A DNA stretch of 64,000 nt from CAIWHR01 sp963724975 (lineage in GTDB: Bacteria; Pseudomonadota; Gammaproteobacteria; Burkholderiales; Casimicrobiaceae): the NCBI GenBank assembly GCA_963724975.1, contig CAVRXB010000005.1, forward strand, positions 558,001-622,000, in the 5' to 3' direction. Shown one piece after another: positions 43,953 through 52,992 of the stretch (the first letter of the stretch is position 1; every line of letters starts with the position of its first letter). Under the pieces are notes generated by a model, which was not told the DNA's origin, made no database searches, and saw only the letters and a program-made list of their open reading frames with translations. A program made the translations under genes and the position numbers.

Positions 43953-46724
43953 TTAGTGCGCCTGCTCCCAGTTGGGGCCAATGCCGATATCGACGACGAG
44001 CGGCACCGACAGCTCGGCAACTCCGGTCATCTCCTGCGGCAGCTCCGCCTTGACGCGCGCAAGCTCGTCGTGCGGCACTTCGAGGACGAGCTCATCGTGG
44101 ACCTGAAGCACGAGCTTCGTCGCGAGCCGTTCGCGATCGATCCAGCCTTGCACGGCGATCATCGCGAGCTTCACAAGGTCGGCCGCCGTTCCCTGCATCG
44201 GGGCGTTGATCGCCGCGCGCTCCGCGCCGGCGCGCCGCGGTCCGCCCGCGGCCTTGATGTCCGGCAGCCAGAGCCGCCGGCCGAAAACTGTCTCGACGTA
44301 GCCGTGCTCGCGCGCGAATTCGCGCGTCACCTGCATGTAACGGGCAACACCGGGATAGCGCTGAAAATACTTGTCGATGAATTGCTGCGCGGCCGCACGC
44401 TCGATGCCAAGCTGCTGCGCGAGACCGAACGCGCCCATTCCATAGATGAGGCCGAAATTCACCGCCTTGATGTAGCGCCGCTGATCGGAAGAGACGTCGG
44501 ACAGCGCAACGGCGAAGATTTCGGCAGCGGTCGCGCGATGAATGTCCGCGCCCTCGCGGAATGCGGCGACGAGCGCGGCGTCGCCGGAGAGGTGTGCCAT
44601 GATCCGCAACTCGATCTGCGAATAATCCGCCGAAACAACGACGTGTCCCGCCGGCGCGACGAACGCTTCGCGGATTCTTCTCCCTTCCGCGGTGCGCACC
44701 GGAATGTTCTGCAGGTTGGGGTCGCTCGATGCGAGGCGCCCCGTCACCGCAGTCGCCTGGCTGAATGTCGTGTGTACGCGTCCCGTTTCTGGATTGACCA
44801 TTTGCGGCAGTTTATCGGTGTAGGTCGACTTGAGCTTGGTCAGCGCTCGATGTTCAAGCAGCAGCTTCGGCAGCGGGAAATCGGCGGCGAGCTCGGTCAG
44901 CACATCTTCGTCAGTCGACGGCTGCCCCGTCGCTGTTTTCCGCAATGCGGGAAGCTTCATTTTCTGGAACAGGATCTCGCCCAGCTGCCTCGGCGACGCG
45001 AGATTGAACGGCTGGCCGGCAAGATCAAACGCCTGCTGCTCCAGCGCCATCGCTTTCTGTCCGAGCTCGTGGCTCTGCGCAGCGAGCAGTGCCCCATCGA
45101 TCATCACGCCCGCACGCTCCATCCTGAAGAGGATTTCACGCACCGGTATTTCAATTGCCGAGTAGACGTGATCGAGCCGCGGCTCGGCGACAAGCTGCGG
45201 ATGCAGGTGGCGGTGAAGCTGCAGCGTGATGTCGGCGTCCCCCGCCGAGTACGCCGTTGCTTCGTCCAGCGCGACCTGGTCGAAGGGAATCTGCTTGGCA
45301 CCCTTGCCGACCACTTCGGCATAGGTAGTGGTCTTGACGCCGAGATGACGCCACGCGAGATTGTCCATGTCGTGCGGGCGGTGCGCTTCGATCACGTAGG
45401 ACTCCAGCAGCGTGTCGTGCGCCACACCCGCGAGTGAGAGCCCGTGGTTGGCCAGCACGTGCTGGTCGTACTTGAGATTCTGTCCGAGTTTGCGTTTTGA
45501 CGCGTCCGCGAACCATGGTGCGAGCCGGACGAGCACGTCATCCATCGGCAACTGATCGGGTACTCCCGGATTGCGATGCGCAAGCGGCAGGTAGCACGCA
45601 CGGCCTGGTTCGATCGCGAAGGAGAAGCCGACGATCTTCGCCGTCAGTGGATCGAGACTCGTTGTTTCCGTATCGAGGCAAACGAGCTCCGCTTGTTCGA
45701 TGGCGACCATCCAGCGTGTGAATGTCGCCCAATCGAGAATGGTTTCGTAATGCCTCTCGACTGCCGGCGGCGCCCCTTCAGGACGCTCGGCGTTCGGCGC
45801 TCCTGCATTGTCGAAGCGACGCGTGTCTTCCCGGGATGCGCGATCGGCGATGGCGGCGCCGGCATCTGGGCCCGGCGCGTTCCCCTCGATGTCCTTGAGC
45901 CAGCTCTTGAACTCGAAGCGTTCGTAGAGCTCCTTCAATGTCTCGCGGGCGGGCGTTCCTCGCACCAGATCAGCAGGTGCGACCGGCAATGTGCAATCGG
46001 TCTTGACAGTCAATAGCTTCCTGCCAGTCGGCAGCCATGCGAGCGACGCGCGCAGGTTCTCGCCCACGACACCGGGAATCTCGTCCGCGTGCGCAATGAT
46101 CCCGTCGAGGCTGCCATACTGATTGAGCCATTTGGCCGCGGTTTTCGGTCCTACCTTGGGCACGCCAGGCACGTTGTCGACGCCATCGCCGGTCAGCGTC
46201 AATAAATCGAGCACCTGGTCTGCGCGTACGCTGAACTTGTTGACGACACCCGGATCGTCGAGCTTCTCATTGCTCATCGTGTTAACGAGGATGACACCGG
46301 GACGCACGAGCTGCGCGAGGTCCTTGTCGGAAGTGGAAACGATCGTGTCGATTCCCGACGCGGACGCCTGCGCAGCGAGCGTGCCGATTACGTCGTCGGC
46401 CTCGACGCCCTCGACCATCAGCAAAGGCCAGCCGTGCGCGCGCACGACCGCATGCAACGGCTCGATCTGGAGCGCGAGGTCATCCGGCATTGGAGGCCGG
46501 TTGGCTTTGTACTCGGGATACCAGTCGTCGCGAAACGTCTTGCCGGGCGCGTCGAAGACCACCGCGAAGTAGTCCGGTTTCTCGTCCAGCGCTATCCGGC
46601 GTAACATCGACACAACGCCGCGCAGCGCGCCAGTCGGCTCGCCGCGCGAAGTCCGCAGGTCCGGTAACGCGTGAAACGCGCGATACAGGTATGACGAACC
46701 ATCAACCAGAACGAGTCGAGGCAT
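43953..46724 (-). CDS. polA: DNA polymerase I
   Basis: Replication and repair polymerase, 923 residues. 5'-3' exonuclease domain (about 1-290, MPRLVLVDGSSYLYRAFHALPDL), 3'-5' proofreading domain with an intact DTET site in LVCLDTETTSLDPLTAK, and polymerase domain with SADYSQIELRIMAHLSGD, the RRYIKAVNFGLIYGMGAFGL fingers helix and QVHDELVLEVP. The start is taken at 46724, the family position; it overlaps the start codon of the divergent LOG gene, which leaves no untranslated spacer. An in-frame start at 46781 exists. Confidence 0.97.
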   Translation of the reverse strand: MPRLVLVDGSSYLYRAFHALPDLRTSRGEPTGALRGVVSMLRRIALDEKPDYFAVVFDAPGKTFRDDWYPEYKANRPPMPDDLALQIEPLHAVVRAHGWPLLMVEGVEADDVIGTLAAQASASGIDTIVSTSDKDLAQLVRPGVILVNTMSNEKLDDPGVVNKFSVRADQVLDLLTLTGDGVDNVPGVPKVGPKTAAKWLNQYGSLDGIIAHADEIPGVVGENLRASLAWLPTGRKLLTVKTDCTLPVAPADLVRGTPARETLKELYERFEFKSWLKDIEGNAPGPDAGAAIADRASREDTRRFDNAGAPNAERPEGAPPAVERHYETILDWATFTRWMVAIEQAELVCLDTETTSLDPLTAKIVGFSFAIEPGRACYLPLAHRNPGVPDQLPMDDVLVRLAPWFADASKRKLGQNLKYDQHVLANHGLSLAGVAHDTLLESYVIEAHRPHDMDNLAWRHLGVKTTTYAEVVGKGAKQIPFDQVALDEATAYSAGDADITLQLHRHLHPQLVAEPRLDHVYSAIEIPVREILFRMERAGVMIDGALLAAQSHELGQKAMALEQQAFDLAGQPFNLASPRQLGEILFQKMKLPALRKTATGQPSTDEDVLTELAADFPLPKLLLEHRALTKLKSTYTDKLPQMVNPETGRVHTTFSQATAVTGRLASSDPNLQNIPVRTAEGRRIREAFVAPAGHVVVSADYSQIELRIMAHLSGDAALVAAFREGADIHRATAAEIFAVALSDVSSDQRRYIKAVNFGLIYGMGAFGLAQQLGIERAAAQQFIDKYFQRYPGVARYMQVTREFAREHGYVETVFGRRLWLPDIKAAGGPRRAGAERAAINAPMQGTAADLVKLAMIAVQGWIDRERLATKLVLQVHDELVLEVPHDELARVKAELPQEMTGVAELSVPLVVDIGIGPNWEQAH

Positions 46725-47448
46725 GGCACAAACGAACAAGATCCCGGAGCTAATCGATCCGCAGGCGATGTATACGACCAACGGTCAGGAGGCCTGGCGG
46801 GTGTTGGGGATTATGGCAGAGTTCGCAGCGGCGACTGAACGAATGCGCGGACTGCGACCGGCGGTCTCGATGTTCGGCAGTGCGCGCATCAAGCCCGGCC
46901 ATCCCTATTACGAGAAGACCGAGAAGATCGCACGGCTGCTCTCGGACGCCGGTTTCTCGGTGATTTCCGGCGGCGGTCCGGGGCTCATGGAAGCGGCGAA
47001 CCGCGGTGCGTTCGCCGGCAAGTCGCCGGCGATCGGCCTCAACATTCTCCTGCCGCATGAAATGGGCCGCAATGCGTTCCAGGACGTAAGCTTCGATTTC
47101 CGCTATTTCTTCGCACGCAAGATGATGTTCGTCCGCTGGGCCTCAGCCTATGTCGTGCTCCCGGGCGGGTTCGGCACGCTCGATGAGTTGTCCGAATGCC
47201 TGACGCTCGTGCAGACCGGAAAGAGCCGCAGGATTCCGATCATTCTGGTCGGCCGCGCGTTCTGGCACGGCCTCGTCGACTGGGTGAGTGGAACCCTTGT
47301 CGGCGAGCACATGATCGCCGAAAAAGATGTCGAGCTGATGCAGATCCTGGAGGAGCCCTCCGAGATCGTCGAGGCGATCTTCAACTTCTACGAAAACCGC
47401 GGCTTCACTCCGACGCGGGAAGAGCGCGAGAAGATGCTTAATCTCTAG
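46723..47448 (+). CDS. LOG family protein (TIGR00730-type nucleotide phosphoribohydrolase-like)
   Basis: 241 residues. LOG proteins cleave cytokinin-type nucleotide monophosphates or other nucleotides at the N-glycosidic bond. The signature is in SGGGPGLMEAANRGA and VVLPGGFGTLDELSECLTL (PGGxGTxxE). The N-terminal KIPELIDPQAMYTTNGQEAWRVLGIMAEF is conserved in betaproteobacterial members, which supports the ATG at 46723 even though it overlaps the polA start codon. The last 18 codons are repeated after a hairpin element downstream. Confidence 0.88.
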   Translation: MAQTNKIPELIDPQAMYTTNGQEAWRVLGIMAEFAAATERMRGLRPAVSMFGSARIKPGHPYYEKTEKIARLLSDAGFSVISGGGPGLMEAANRGAFAGKSPAIGLNILLPHEMGRNAFQDVSFDFRYFFARKMMFVRWASAYVVLPGGFGTLDELSECLTLVQTGKSRRIPIILVGRAFWHGLVDWVSGTLVGEHMIAEKDVELMQILEEPSEIVEAIFNFYENRGFTPTREEREKMLNL

Positions 47449-47583
47449 TGGGCCGCGGTATCGGTGAAGGCTAACGTGAGGCAACGCCAAACGTTAAGCG
47501 AGCGCTCAAGCGCGAGCGGCCGGAGCCAAAACCGCGGCTTCACTCCGACGCGGGAAGAGCGCGAGAAGATGCTGAACCTGTAG
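47393..47583 (+). repeat. LOG-gene 3'-end duplication flanking a hairpin element
   Basis: Bases 47393-47448 (last 18 codons and stop) recur at 47528-47583. The first 41 bases are identical, and the three mismatches in the last codons (CTT/CTG, AAT/AAC, CTC/CTG) are all synonymous. The 79 bases between contain GTGAAGGCTAACGTGAGG, AACGTTAAGC, GCGCTCAAGCGC and GAGCGGCCGGAGCC, the same words as in the pyk element. Confidence 0.92.
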
Positions 47584-47656
47584 GCGCCTGCATAGTCGAA
47601 CATTTGCGCTCTGCTAGAATGAGCAGATCATTGGGGGCCTTTATGCAGCGGGCTGC

Positions 47657-48019
47657 ATGAACTTTCATCTGCGCTATCTGGTCGTCGCTGGCGCTTGCGC
47701 GCTGCTAGTTGCAGCCGGGGGGGCGCGTGCCGCCGATCCCTATTCGGTGCCGGCGCCAGTGCTGGAGCCGCTGCCCGAAATTCCATCGCCCTCCGGCATC
47801 GACGACGGGGACCTCGCGCCGCAGATCACGATCAAGCAAAAGGATCGCGAAACGGTCGAGGAAGCGCGGGTCAACGGGATCATCATCTGGATCAAGGTCA
47901 CGCCGCGGCACGGGCGCCCGTATTACCTCATCCCGACAGGCGGCGGCAACATGTACATCCGCCGCGACAGCCTCGACACGGCGCTTAAGCCGCCGATGTG
48001 GGTGCTGTTTTCGTGGTGA
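47657..48019 (+). CDS. DUF2782 exported protein
   Basis: 120 residues with a signal peptide (RYLVVAGACALLVAAGGARA, about residues 6-25). IKQKDRETVEEARVNGIIIWIKVTPRHGRPYYLIP is the DUF2782 core, a small periplasmic protein of unknown role found near thrB and polA in betaproteobacteria. That neighbourhood is kept here: LOG, DUF2782, thrB. Confidence 0.88.
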   Translation: MNFHLRYLVVAGACALLVAAGGARAADPYSVPAPVLEPLPEIPSPSGIDDGDLAPQITIKQKDRETVEEARVNGIIIWIKVTPRHGRPYYLIPTGGGNMYIRRDSLDTALKPPMWVLFSW

Positions 48020-48093
48020 TCAGCAGTTAACCGATCTAGCAGTCAACTGACGCCTCCGATGCGGCGCGCCTTTTAGACGCGTCGCGATGCCCG

Positions 48094-49083
48094 ATGTCGG
48101 TCTACACCCTCGTTTCGCCCGCAGAACTGGAAGCCTGGCTCGCCCGATATACCGTCGGCACGCCGACGGAATTTTCCGCCATCGCCGCGGGCATCGAGAA
48201 CACGAATTATTTTGTCACGACCGGCAAGGGGCACTTTGTGCTCACGCTGTACGAGAGGCTCCCCGCCGAGGAGCTTCCGTTCTATCTCAACCTCATGGCG
48301 CATCTCGCGCACGCCGGTGTGGAATGCCCGGCGCCGGTGCCGGACCGCACCGGCGCGCTCTACAGCATGCTGAACGGGAAGCCCGCCGGATTGGTAACGC
48401 GTGTCGAGGGCGCGCCGATCGACACACCTGACATCGCGCACTGTGCCGCCGTCGGTGCCGCGCTGGGACGACTGCATGTCGCTTCGGCCACCTATCGCGC
48501 ACGCCTCAGCAATCGCCGCGGACCGAGCTGGCGGCGCCAGGCTGCGCGCGCCGTGCGCCCGTTTCTAGACGCCGATCAGAACGCGCTACTGGCGGCGGAG
48601 CTCAAGTTTCAGACGGGATTCGGCAAGGGCAAGATGCCGCGCGGAGCGATTCATGGCGACCTCTTTTGCGACAACGTCCTGTTCGTCGACGATTCGGTCT
48701 CCGGCATTATCGACTTCGGGTTTGCGGCGACCGATTTTCTTGCCTACGACCTTGCAATCACGGTGAACGATTGGTGCATCGATACCGAAGGGGCCGCGAG
48801 CGGAGCGCTCATTCCCGAGCTCGTCGACGCCCTCGCCGGCGCGTACCACGCCGCGCGTCCGCTGACGGAGGACGAACAGGAGGAGTGGCCAGCGCTGCTG
48901 CGCGCCGCCGCTTTGCGTTTTTGGCTGTCGCGCCTCTACGATCTCCACTTGCCACGTTCGGGTGAACTCGTTCACGCGCATGACCCGGAGCATTTCGAAC
49001 GCATCCTGCGCGCGCGCATCGCGGATCCGCGAAAGCTGGCCGAACCAATGCTCGCGGCGCCGCGCATGCCGGCAGTCTCGTGA
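48094..49083 (+). CDS. thrB: homoserine kinase
   Basis: Phosphorylates homoserine in threonine synthesis. 329 residues of the aminoglycoside-phosphotransferase fold type used by many proteobacteria, not the GHMP type. IAAGIENTNYFVTTGKGHFVLTLYE binds ATP, IHGDLFCDNVLF carries the catalytic Asp, and SGIIDFGFAATDF the metal Asp. It is translated with the following membrane protein (GTGA overlap). Confidence 0.94.
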   Translation: MSVYTLVSPAELEAWLARYTVGTPTEFSAIAAGIENTNYFVTTGKGHFVLTLYERLPAEELPFYLNLMAHLAHAGVECPAPVPDRTGALYSMLNGKPAGLVTRVEGAPIDTPDIAHCAAVGAALGRLHVASATYRARLSNRRGPSWRRQAARAVRPFLDADQNALLAAELKFQTGFGKGKMPRGAIHGDLFCDNVLFVDDSVSGIIDFGFAATDFLAYDLAITVNDWCIDTEGAASGALIPELVDALAGAYHAARPLTEDEQEEWPALLRAAALRFWLSRLYDLHLPRSGELVHAHDPEHFERILRARIADPRKLAEPMLAAPRMPAVS

Positions 49084-49916
49084 GCGAGCCCGCTCCTGCC
49101 AGGATCGCTTTCGCGCGGCGCAGCGCAGCGCATGGCGTCTCGTGGCTGCGACAGGCGTTCTCGATGCTATGGGCACATCGCGTGCGGTGGCTCCTGCTGT
49201 TGTTCACGTATTACGTCGTGCTGCTGACGATTCGCGCTGTGCCCTACCTCGGATTGTTCGTCGTGCCGATGCTAAGACCCGTGTTCGCCGTGGGCTTTCT
49301 CGCCGCCGCCTGGTCGCAGGAACGCGGTGAGTTGCCGGCGATTCGACATCTATTTGCCGGCTTTCGCGCCAATTTGCGCGTGCTGTTGCTACTGGGACTC
49401 TTTTTCGTCGTTGGGATGACAGGGGCTATTGCCGCGACGTGGCTGGTCGACGGCGGCAAGCTCCTTGAGGTGATGTCCGGTGCGACGGTGGTCGATGAAA
49501 CGTTTCTCGCGAGTGGCAGCGTTCAGGCGGCGATGCTCTTCGGCGCGCTCTGCGCGTTGCCGGTGCTGCTCGCTTTGTGGTTCGCGCCGGGCCTCGTCGT
49601 ATTCCAGGATTGCGATGCGCCGCGCGCGCTCGTGACGAGCCTGCGTGCCGCCATTGCGAACTGGCGGCCGATCGCGATGTACGCGCTGCTGCTCTTCCTC
49701 TACCTCGGCGTGCTGCCGACTTTCGTCGCCGCGATCATCGCGGCGCTGGTGCCAGAGGAAGCCGCCTACACGGTGGCGGTGATCGTCATGCTTCCCTATC
49801 TGGCGCTCTTGATCGCGACGATGCATGTTTCCGATTACGTAAGCTACCGCGATATATTTCATCCCGACGAAAAGGCGTCGGCGCTCGATGCGCCCAAAGG
49901 TGATGCCGCTCCCTGA
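49080..49916 (+). CDS. BPSS1780 family membrane protein (second copy)
   Basis: 278 residues with about six membrane segments, starting with a GTG that overlaps the thrB stop. MLRPVFAVGFLAAAWSQERGE, IRHLFAGFRANLRVLLLLGL and PGLVVFQDCDAPRALVTSLRAAIANWRP match the 43105 paralog segment by segment, but identity is modest. The function is unknown; placement directly after thrB appears typical for betaproteobacteria. Confidence 0.85.
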   Translation: MSEPAPARIAFARRSAAHGVSWLRQAFSMLWAHRVRWLLLLFTYYVVLLTIRAVPYLGLFVVPMLRPVFAVGFLAAAWSQERGELPAIRHLFAGFRANLRVLLLLGLFFVVGMTGAIAATWLVDGGKLLEVMSGATVVDETFLASGSVQAAMLFGALCALPVLLALWFAPGLVVFQDCDAPRALVTSLRAAIANWRPIAMYALLLFLYLGVLPTFVAAIIAALVPEEAAYTVAVIVMLPYLALLIATMHVSDYVSYRDIFHPDEKASALDAPKGDAAP

Positions 49917-50084
49917 GCAAGGGGTGCAGCTTTCCCAAGGAATCGACGCCATAGCTCGCCGGGGACTGGCGCAAAGCCAGGCTTATCTCTACCATTCCCG
50001 TTACACCGCATCCGAAGGCGCCGTCAACGAACGTGGCCCGGAACCAGGGTGTTCGTGGTCCATCGCGACCCGGGAGGAGAAACG

Positions 50085-50567
50085 ATGCAGGTTGACGGCA
50101 GGCGCCGCGGTTCCAGAGCTGTCAAAGTGCTTTCGGCCGTCCTGCTACTGGTGTTTATCGTTGCTCTCTTGTGGGGCAGTGATCGAATCACGATGCAGGG
50201 CGAGCGCACGGTGTACACCGTCGACTGCGACCGCGGAACGTGGAATGGAAGGATCTGCACCGGAAAACTCGTTCCGGGCAAGCGATACGCGTTTCGCGCA
50301 AGCAAGGCGCGCAACGAAGTCGTCTATTGGGAGCGTGGCTCTTCGGCGCCGTCGGGAAAATACCCGGATTGCAAGGTCGCCGACCGTGACAACTGGTCGT
50401 GCAAAGTCGCGGTCGACGGCACCCCGGCGACGATCGCCCACGAAATGGCGAAGGGTCGGCCGACGCAGACGGGAAGCGCGGACATGCTGCCGTTCCACTC
50501 GGTTCCGAAGTGGAAATGGTGGCTGATGGATGCAGGACTTCGCGTATTCACCAAAGCCGACGAGTAG
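50085..50567 (+). CDS. membrane-anchored protein of unknown function
   Basis: 160 residues from the ATG at 50085, backed by GGGAGGAGA. One N-terminal membrane segment (about 14-32, VLSAVLLLVFIVALLWG), then a soluble domain with two Cys pairs (YTVDCDRGTWNGRICTG and YPDCKVADRDNWSCKV) that could form disulfides. KWKWWLMDAG lies near the end. I do not recognise a family. It is convergent with uvrD and 168 bases after the BPSS1780 gene. Confidence 0.65.
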   Translation: MQVDGRRRGSRAVKVLSAVLLLVFIVALLWGSDRITMQGERTVYTVDCDRGTWNGRICTGKLVPGKRYAFRASKARNEVVYWERGSSAPSGKYPDCKVADRDNWSCKVAVDGTPATIAHEMAKGRPTQTGSADMLPFHSVPKWKWWLMDAGLRVFTKADE

Positions 50568-50601
50568 AAGCTAGAGGCTGCAGAGCGATCCGCGCAACGG
50601 T

Positions 50602-52869
50602 TCAGGCCGCCTCGAGCTTCGCGTATTCGACGGCGAGCCACTTCACTCCGTCGTCGCGAAAGTTCACCTGCACGCGCGCGTCGGCCCCGCGCCCCTCCGC
50701 GTCGATGATGATGCCGAGTCCGAATTTTGCGTGACGCACGCTCTGGCCGATGCGCCAGGCAGGACCCTGCGCATCATCGCGTTCCGTTCTTCTGCTGACC
50801 GGCGACGACGCCCAGGCGGGCGCCGCGCGTTCGCGCGTGCCCCATTCCGCCGGGTCGACATCGATTGCTCCGTGCGACCGCCGGCGTGGGGGCGAGAGCC
50901 ATGCGACCTGGTCGCGCGGAATCTCGTCGATGAAGCGCGACGGAATGTTGTAGCGAACTTGCCCGTGCAACATTCTGCTTTGCGCGTGCGTAAGGTAGAG
51001 GCGCCGCCGTGCGCGCGTGATCGCGACGTACATGAGGCGTCGCTCTTCCTCGACGCCATCGAACTCGGACATGCTGTTCTCGTGCGGGAACAGGCCCTCC
51101 TCGAGGCCGGTGACAAACACCGTGTGGAACTCGAGACCTTTGGCCGAGTGCACGGTCATGAGCTGCAGCGCCGGACGACCCTCGGCCGCTTGCGTTTCGC
51201 CGGCCTCGAGCGCGGCATGCGCGAGGAACGCCGTCAGCGGATCGACGGCGCCCTGCTGCGCAGCCGCATCGCCCGCGCCCGGCACGGCAATCGGCGCGTC
51301 GACGGCAAGATCTGCTTCCCGCAGAAATCCGTCCGCGGCGTTAACGAGCTCGTCGAGATTGTCGATCCGCTCCTGCCCATCCTTTTCCGTGCGGTAGTGG
51401 GCAACGAGGCCGGAAGACTCGTTGACGTGCTCGACCGCTTCCGGCAGCGGCAATCCGGCGGTCGCCGTACGCATCGATTCAATCAGTCTGATGAACGCGG
51501 CGAGACTCGTTCCCGCTTTGCCGCCGATCGTGCCCGCACACGCCGCCTGCCACAGGCTCGTTCCGGAAGCGCGCGCCGTGTCCTGCAGCGATTCGAGCGT
51601 TCGCGCGCCGATACCACGGGGCGGAAAGTTGACGACGCGCAGGAATGCGCCATCATCTTCCGGCACCGCGACGAGGCGCAGATAAGCGAGCGCATGCTTG
51701 ACCTCCGCGCGCTCGAAAAAACGCATGCCGCCATATACGCGGTAGGGAATCGCCGCATTGAACAAGGCGTGCTCCAGAACGCGCGACTGGGCATTGGAAC
51801 GGTAAAGGACGGCGACTTCGGATAATGCGAGACCCTCGCCGGCGAGACTCTTGGCGATATCGACGACGAACGCGGCCTCGTCATGGTCGGACGGGGCCGC
51901 CATTCCCCGCACGGGGTCGCCTTTGCCTTCGCTCGTCCAGAGATTCTTGCCGAGGCGGGTCGCGTTGTTCTTGATGAGTGCGTTGGCAAGATCGAGGATG
52001 TGCCCGTGCGACCGGTAGTTCTGCTCGAGCTTGATCAGCCTGACTGGATCTTCAGCAGATCCGAAATCGCGCTCGAAGTGCTGCATGTTGGCGACGTTGG
52101 CGCCGCGGAACGCGTAAATCGACTGGTCGTCGTCGCCGACGGCGAAAACTGCCGTGTCCGGCCCTGCGAGCAGCCGCAGCCACCGGTACTGGAGCACATT
52201 CGTGTCCTGGAACTCGTCGACCAGGAGGTGCGAAAAACGGCGCTGGTAGTGCTCGCGGATGCGCTCGTTGCCGGCGAGCAGGTCGTAACTGCGGAGGAGA
52301 AGTTCAGCGAAATCGACGACGCCTTCACGCTGGCACATCGCCTCGTACAATGCGTAATGCTCGATCAGCCGGCGTGTGAATTCGTCGCCTGCTTCGACCT
52401 GGTTTGGCCGCAGGCCCTTTTCCTTGGCACCGCCGATGAAACTCTGCAGCTGGCGCGACGGAAATCGCTCGTCGTCGATGCCGTGGGCCTTGTACATCCG
52501 CTTGACCAGCGCGAGCTGGTCCTGCATATCGAGGATCTGGAAGAGTTGCGGCAGGTTCGCGTCGCGGTAGTGCACGCGTAGCATGCGGTTGCAAAGGCCA
52601 TGAAATGTGCCGATCCACATCCCGCGCGTGTATACCGGCGTCATCGCCGACAGCCGCGTCAGCATCTCCTTCGCCGCCTTGTTGGTGAACGTGACGGCGA
52701 GGATAGAAAGTGGCGACGCCTGCCCCGTCGCGAGCAGCCATGCGATCCGCGTTGTCAGCACGCGCGTCTTGCCGCTTCCGGCTCCGGCGAGTATCAGTGC
52801 CGACGCGTGCGGCAGCGTCACGGCAGCGAGCTGCTCCGGATTGAGGTTCGCGAGAAGCGGAGAAGTCAT
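50602..52869 (-). CDS. uvrD: UvrD-type DNA helicase
   Basis: 3'-5' superfamily 1 helicase acting in excision and mismatch repair. 755 residues from the ATG at 52869 (MTSPLLANLNPEQLAAV). Motif I AGAGSGKTRVL, motif II DEFQDTN, VGDDDQSIYAFRGA, QNYRSHGHIL, VHSAKGLEFHTVF and VAITRARRRLYL are all intact. The C-terminal Tudor-like tail VRHAKFGLGIIIDAEG fits UvrD/PcrA rather than Rep. It is divergent from argA. Confidence 0.93.
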   Translation of the reverse strand: MTSPLLANLNPEQLAAVTLPHASALILAGAGSGKTRVLTTRIAWLLATGQASPLSILAVTFTNKAAKEMLTRLSAMTPVYTRGMWIGTFHGLCNRMLRVHYRDANLPQLFQILDMQDQLALVKRMYKAHGIDDERFPSRQLQSFIGGAKEKGLRPNQVEAGDEFTRRLIEHYALYEAMCQREGVVDFAELLLRSYDLLAGNERIREHYQRRFSHLLVDEFQDTNVLQYRWLRLLAGPDTAVFAVGDDDQSIYAFRGANVANMQHFERDFGSAEDPVRLIKLEQNYRSHGHILDLANALIKNNATRLGKNLWTSEGKGDPVRGMAAPSDHDEAAFVVDIAKSLAGEGLALSEVAVLYRSNAQSRVLEHALFNAAIPYRVYGGMRFFERAEVKHALAYLRLVAVPEDDGAFLRVVNFPPRGIGARTLESLQDTARASGTSLWQAACAGTIGGKAGTSLAAFIRLIESMRTATAGLPLPEAVEHVNESSGLVAHYRTEKDGQERIDNLDELVNAADGFLREADLAVDAPIAVPGAGDAAAQQGAVDPLTAFLAHAALEAGETQAAEGRPALQLMTVHSAKGLEFHTVFVTGLEEGLFPHENSMSEFDGVEEERRLMYVAITRARRRLYLTHAQSRMLHGQVRYNIPSRFIDEIPRDQVAWLSPPRRRSHGAIDVDPAEWGTRERAAPAWASSPVSRRTERDDAQGPAWRIGQSVRHAKFGLGIIIDAEGRGADARVQVNFRDDGVKWLAVEYAKLEAA

Positions 52870-52937
52870 GAACGAGAGGCGGCAGGCAACGGGCAAGCAG
52901 CCGTAGACCGCGGCAGCGGACGGCAAATCGAAAGGGA

Positions 52938-52960
52938 ATTATACGGGGCGGCGGTATAAT
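52938..52960. promoter_or_regulatory. palindromic divergent -10 pair between uvrD and argA
   Basis: ATTATAC (52938-52944), nine bases, GTATAAT (52954-52960) is a perfect inverted repeat. Each arm reads TATAAT outward, towards uvrD on the minus strand and argA on the plus strand, at plausible distances from both starts. The -35 boxes are weak, so an activator or the palindrome itself may be involved. Confidence 0.55.
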
Positions 52961-52992
52961 CCGCCGGCCGCGTCGCCCTCTCCCCTCACACG

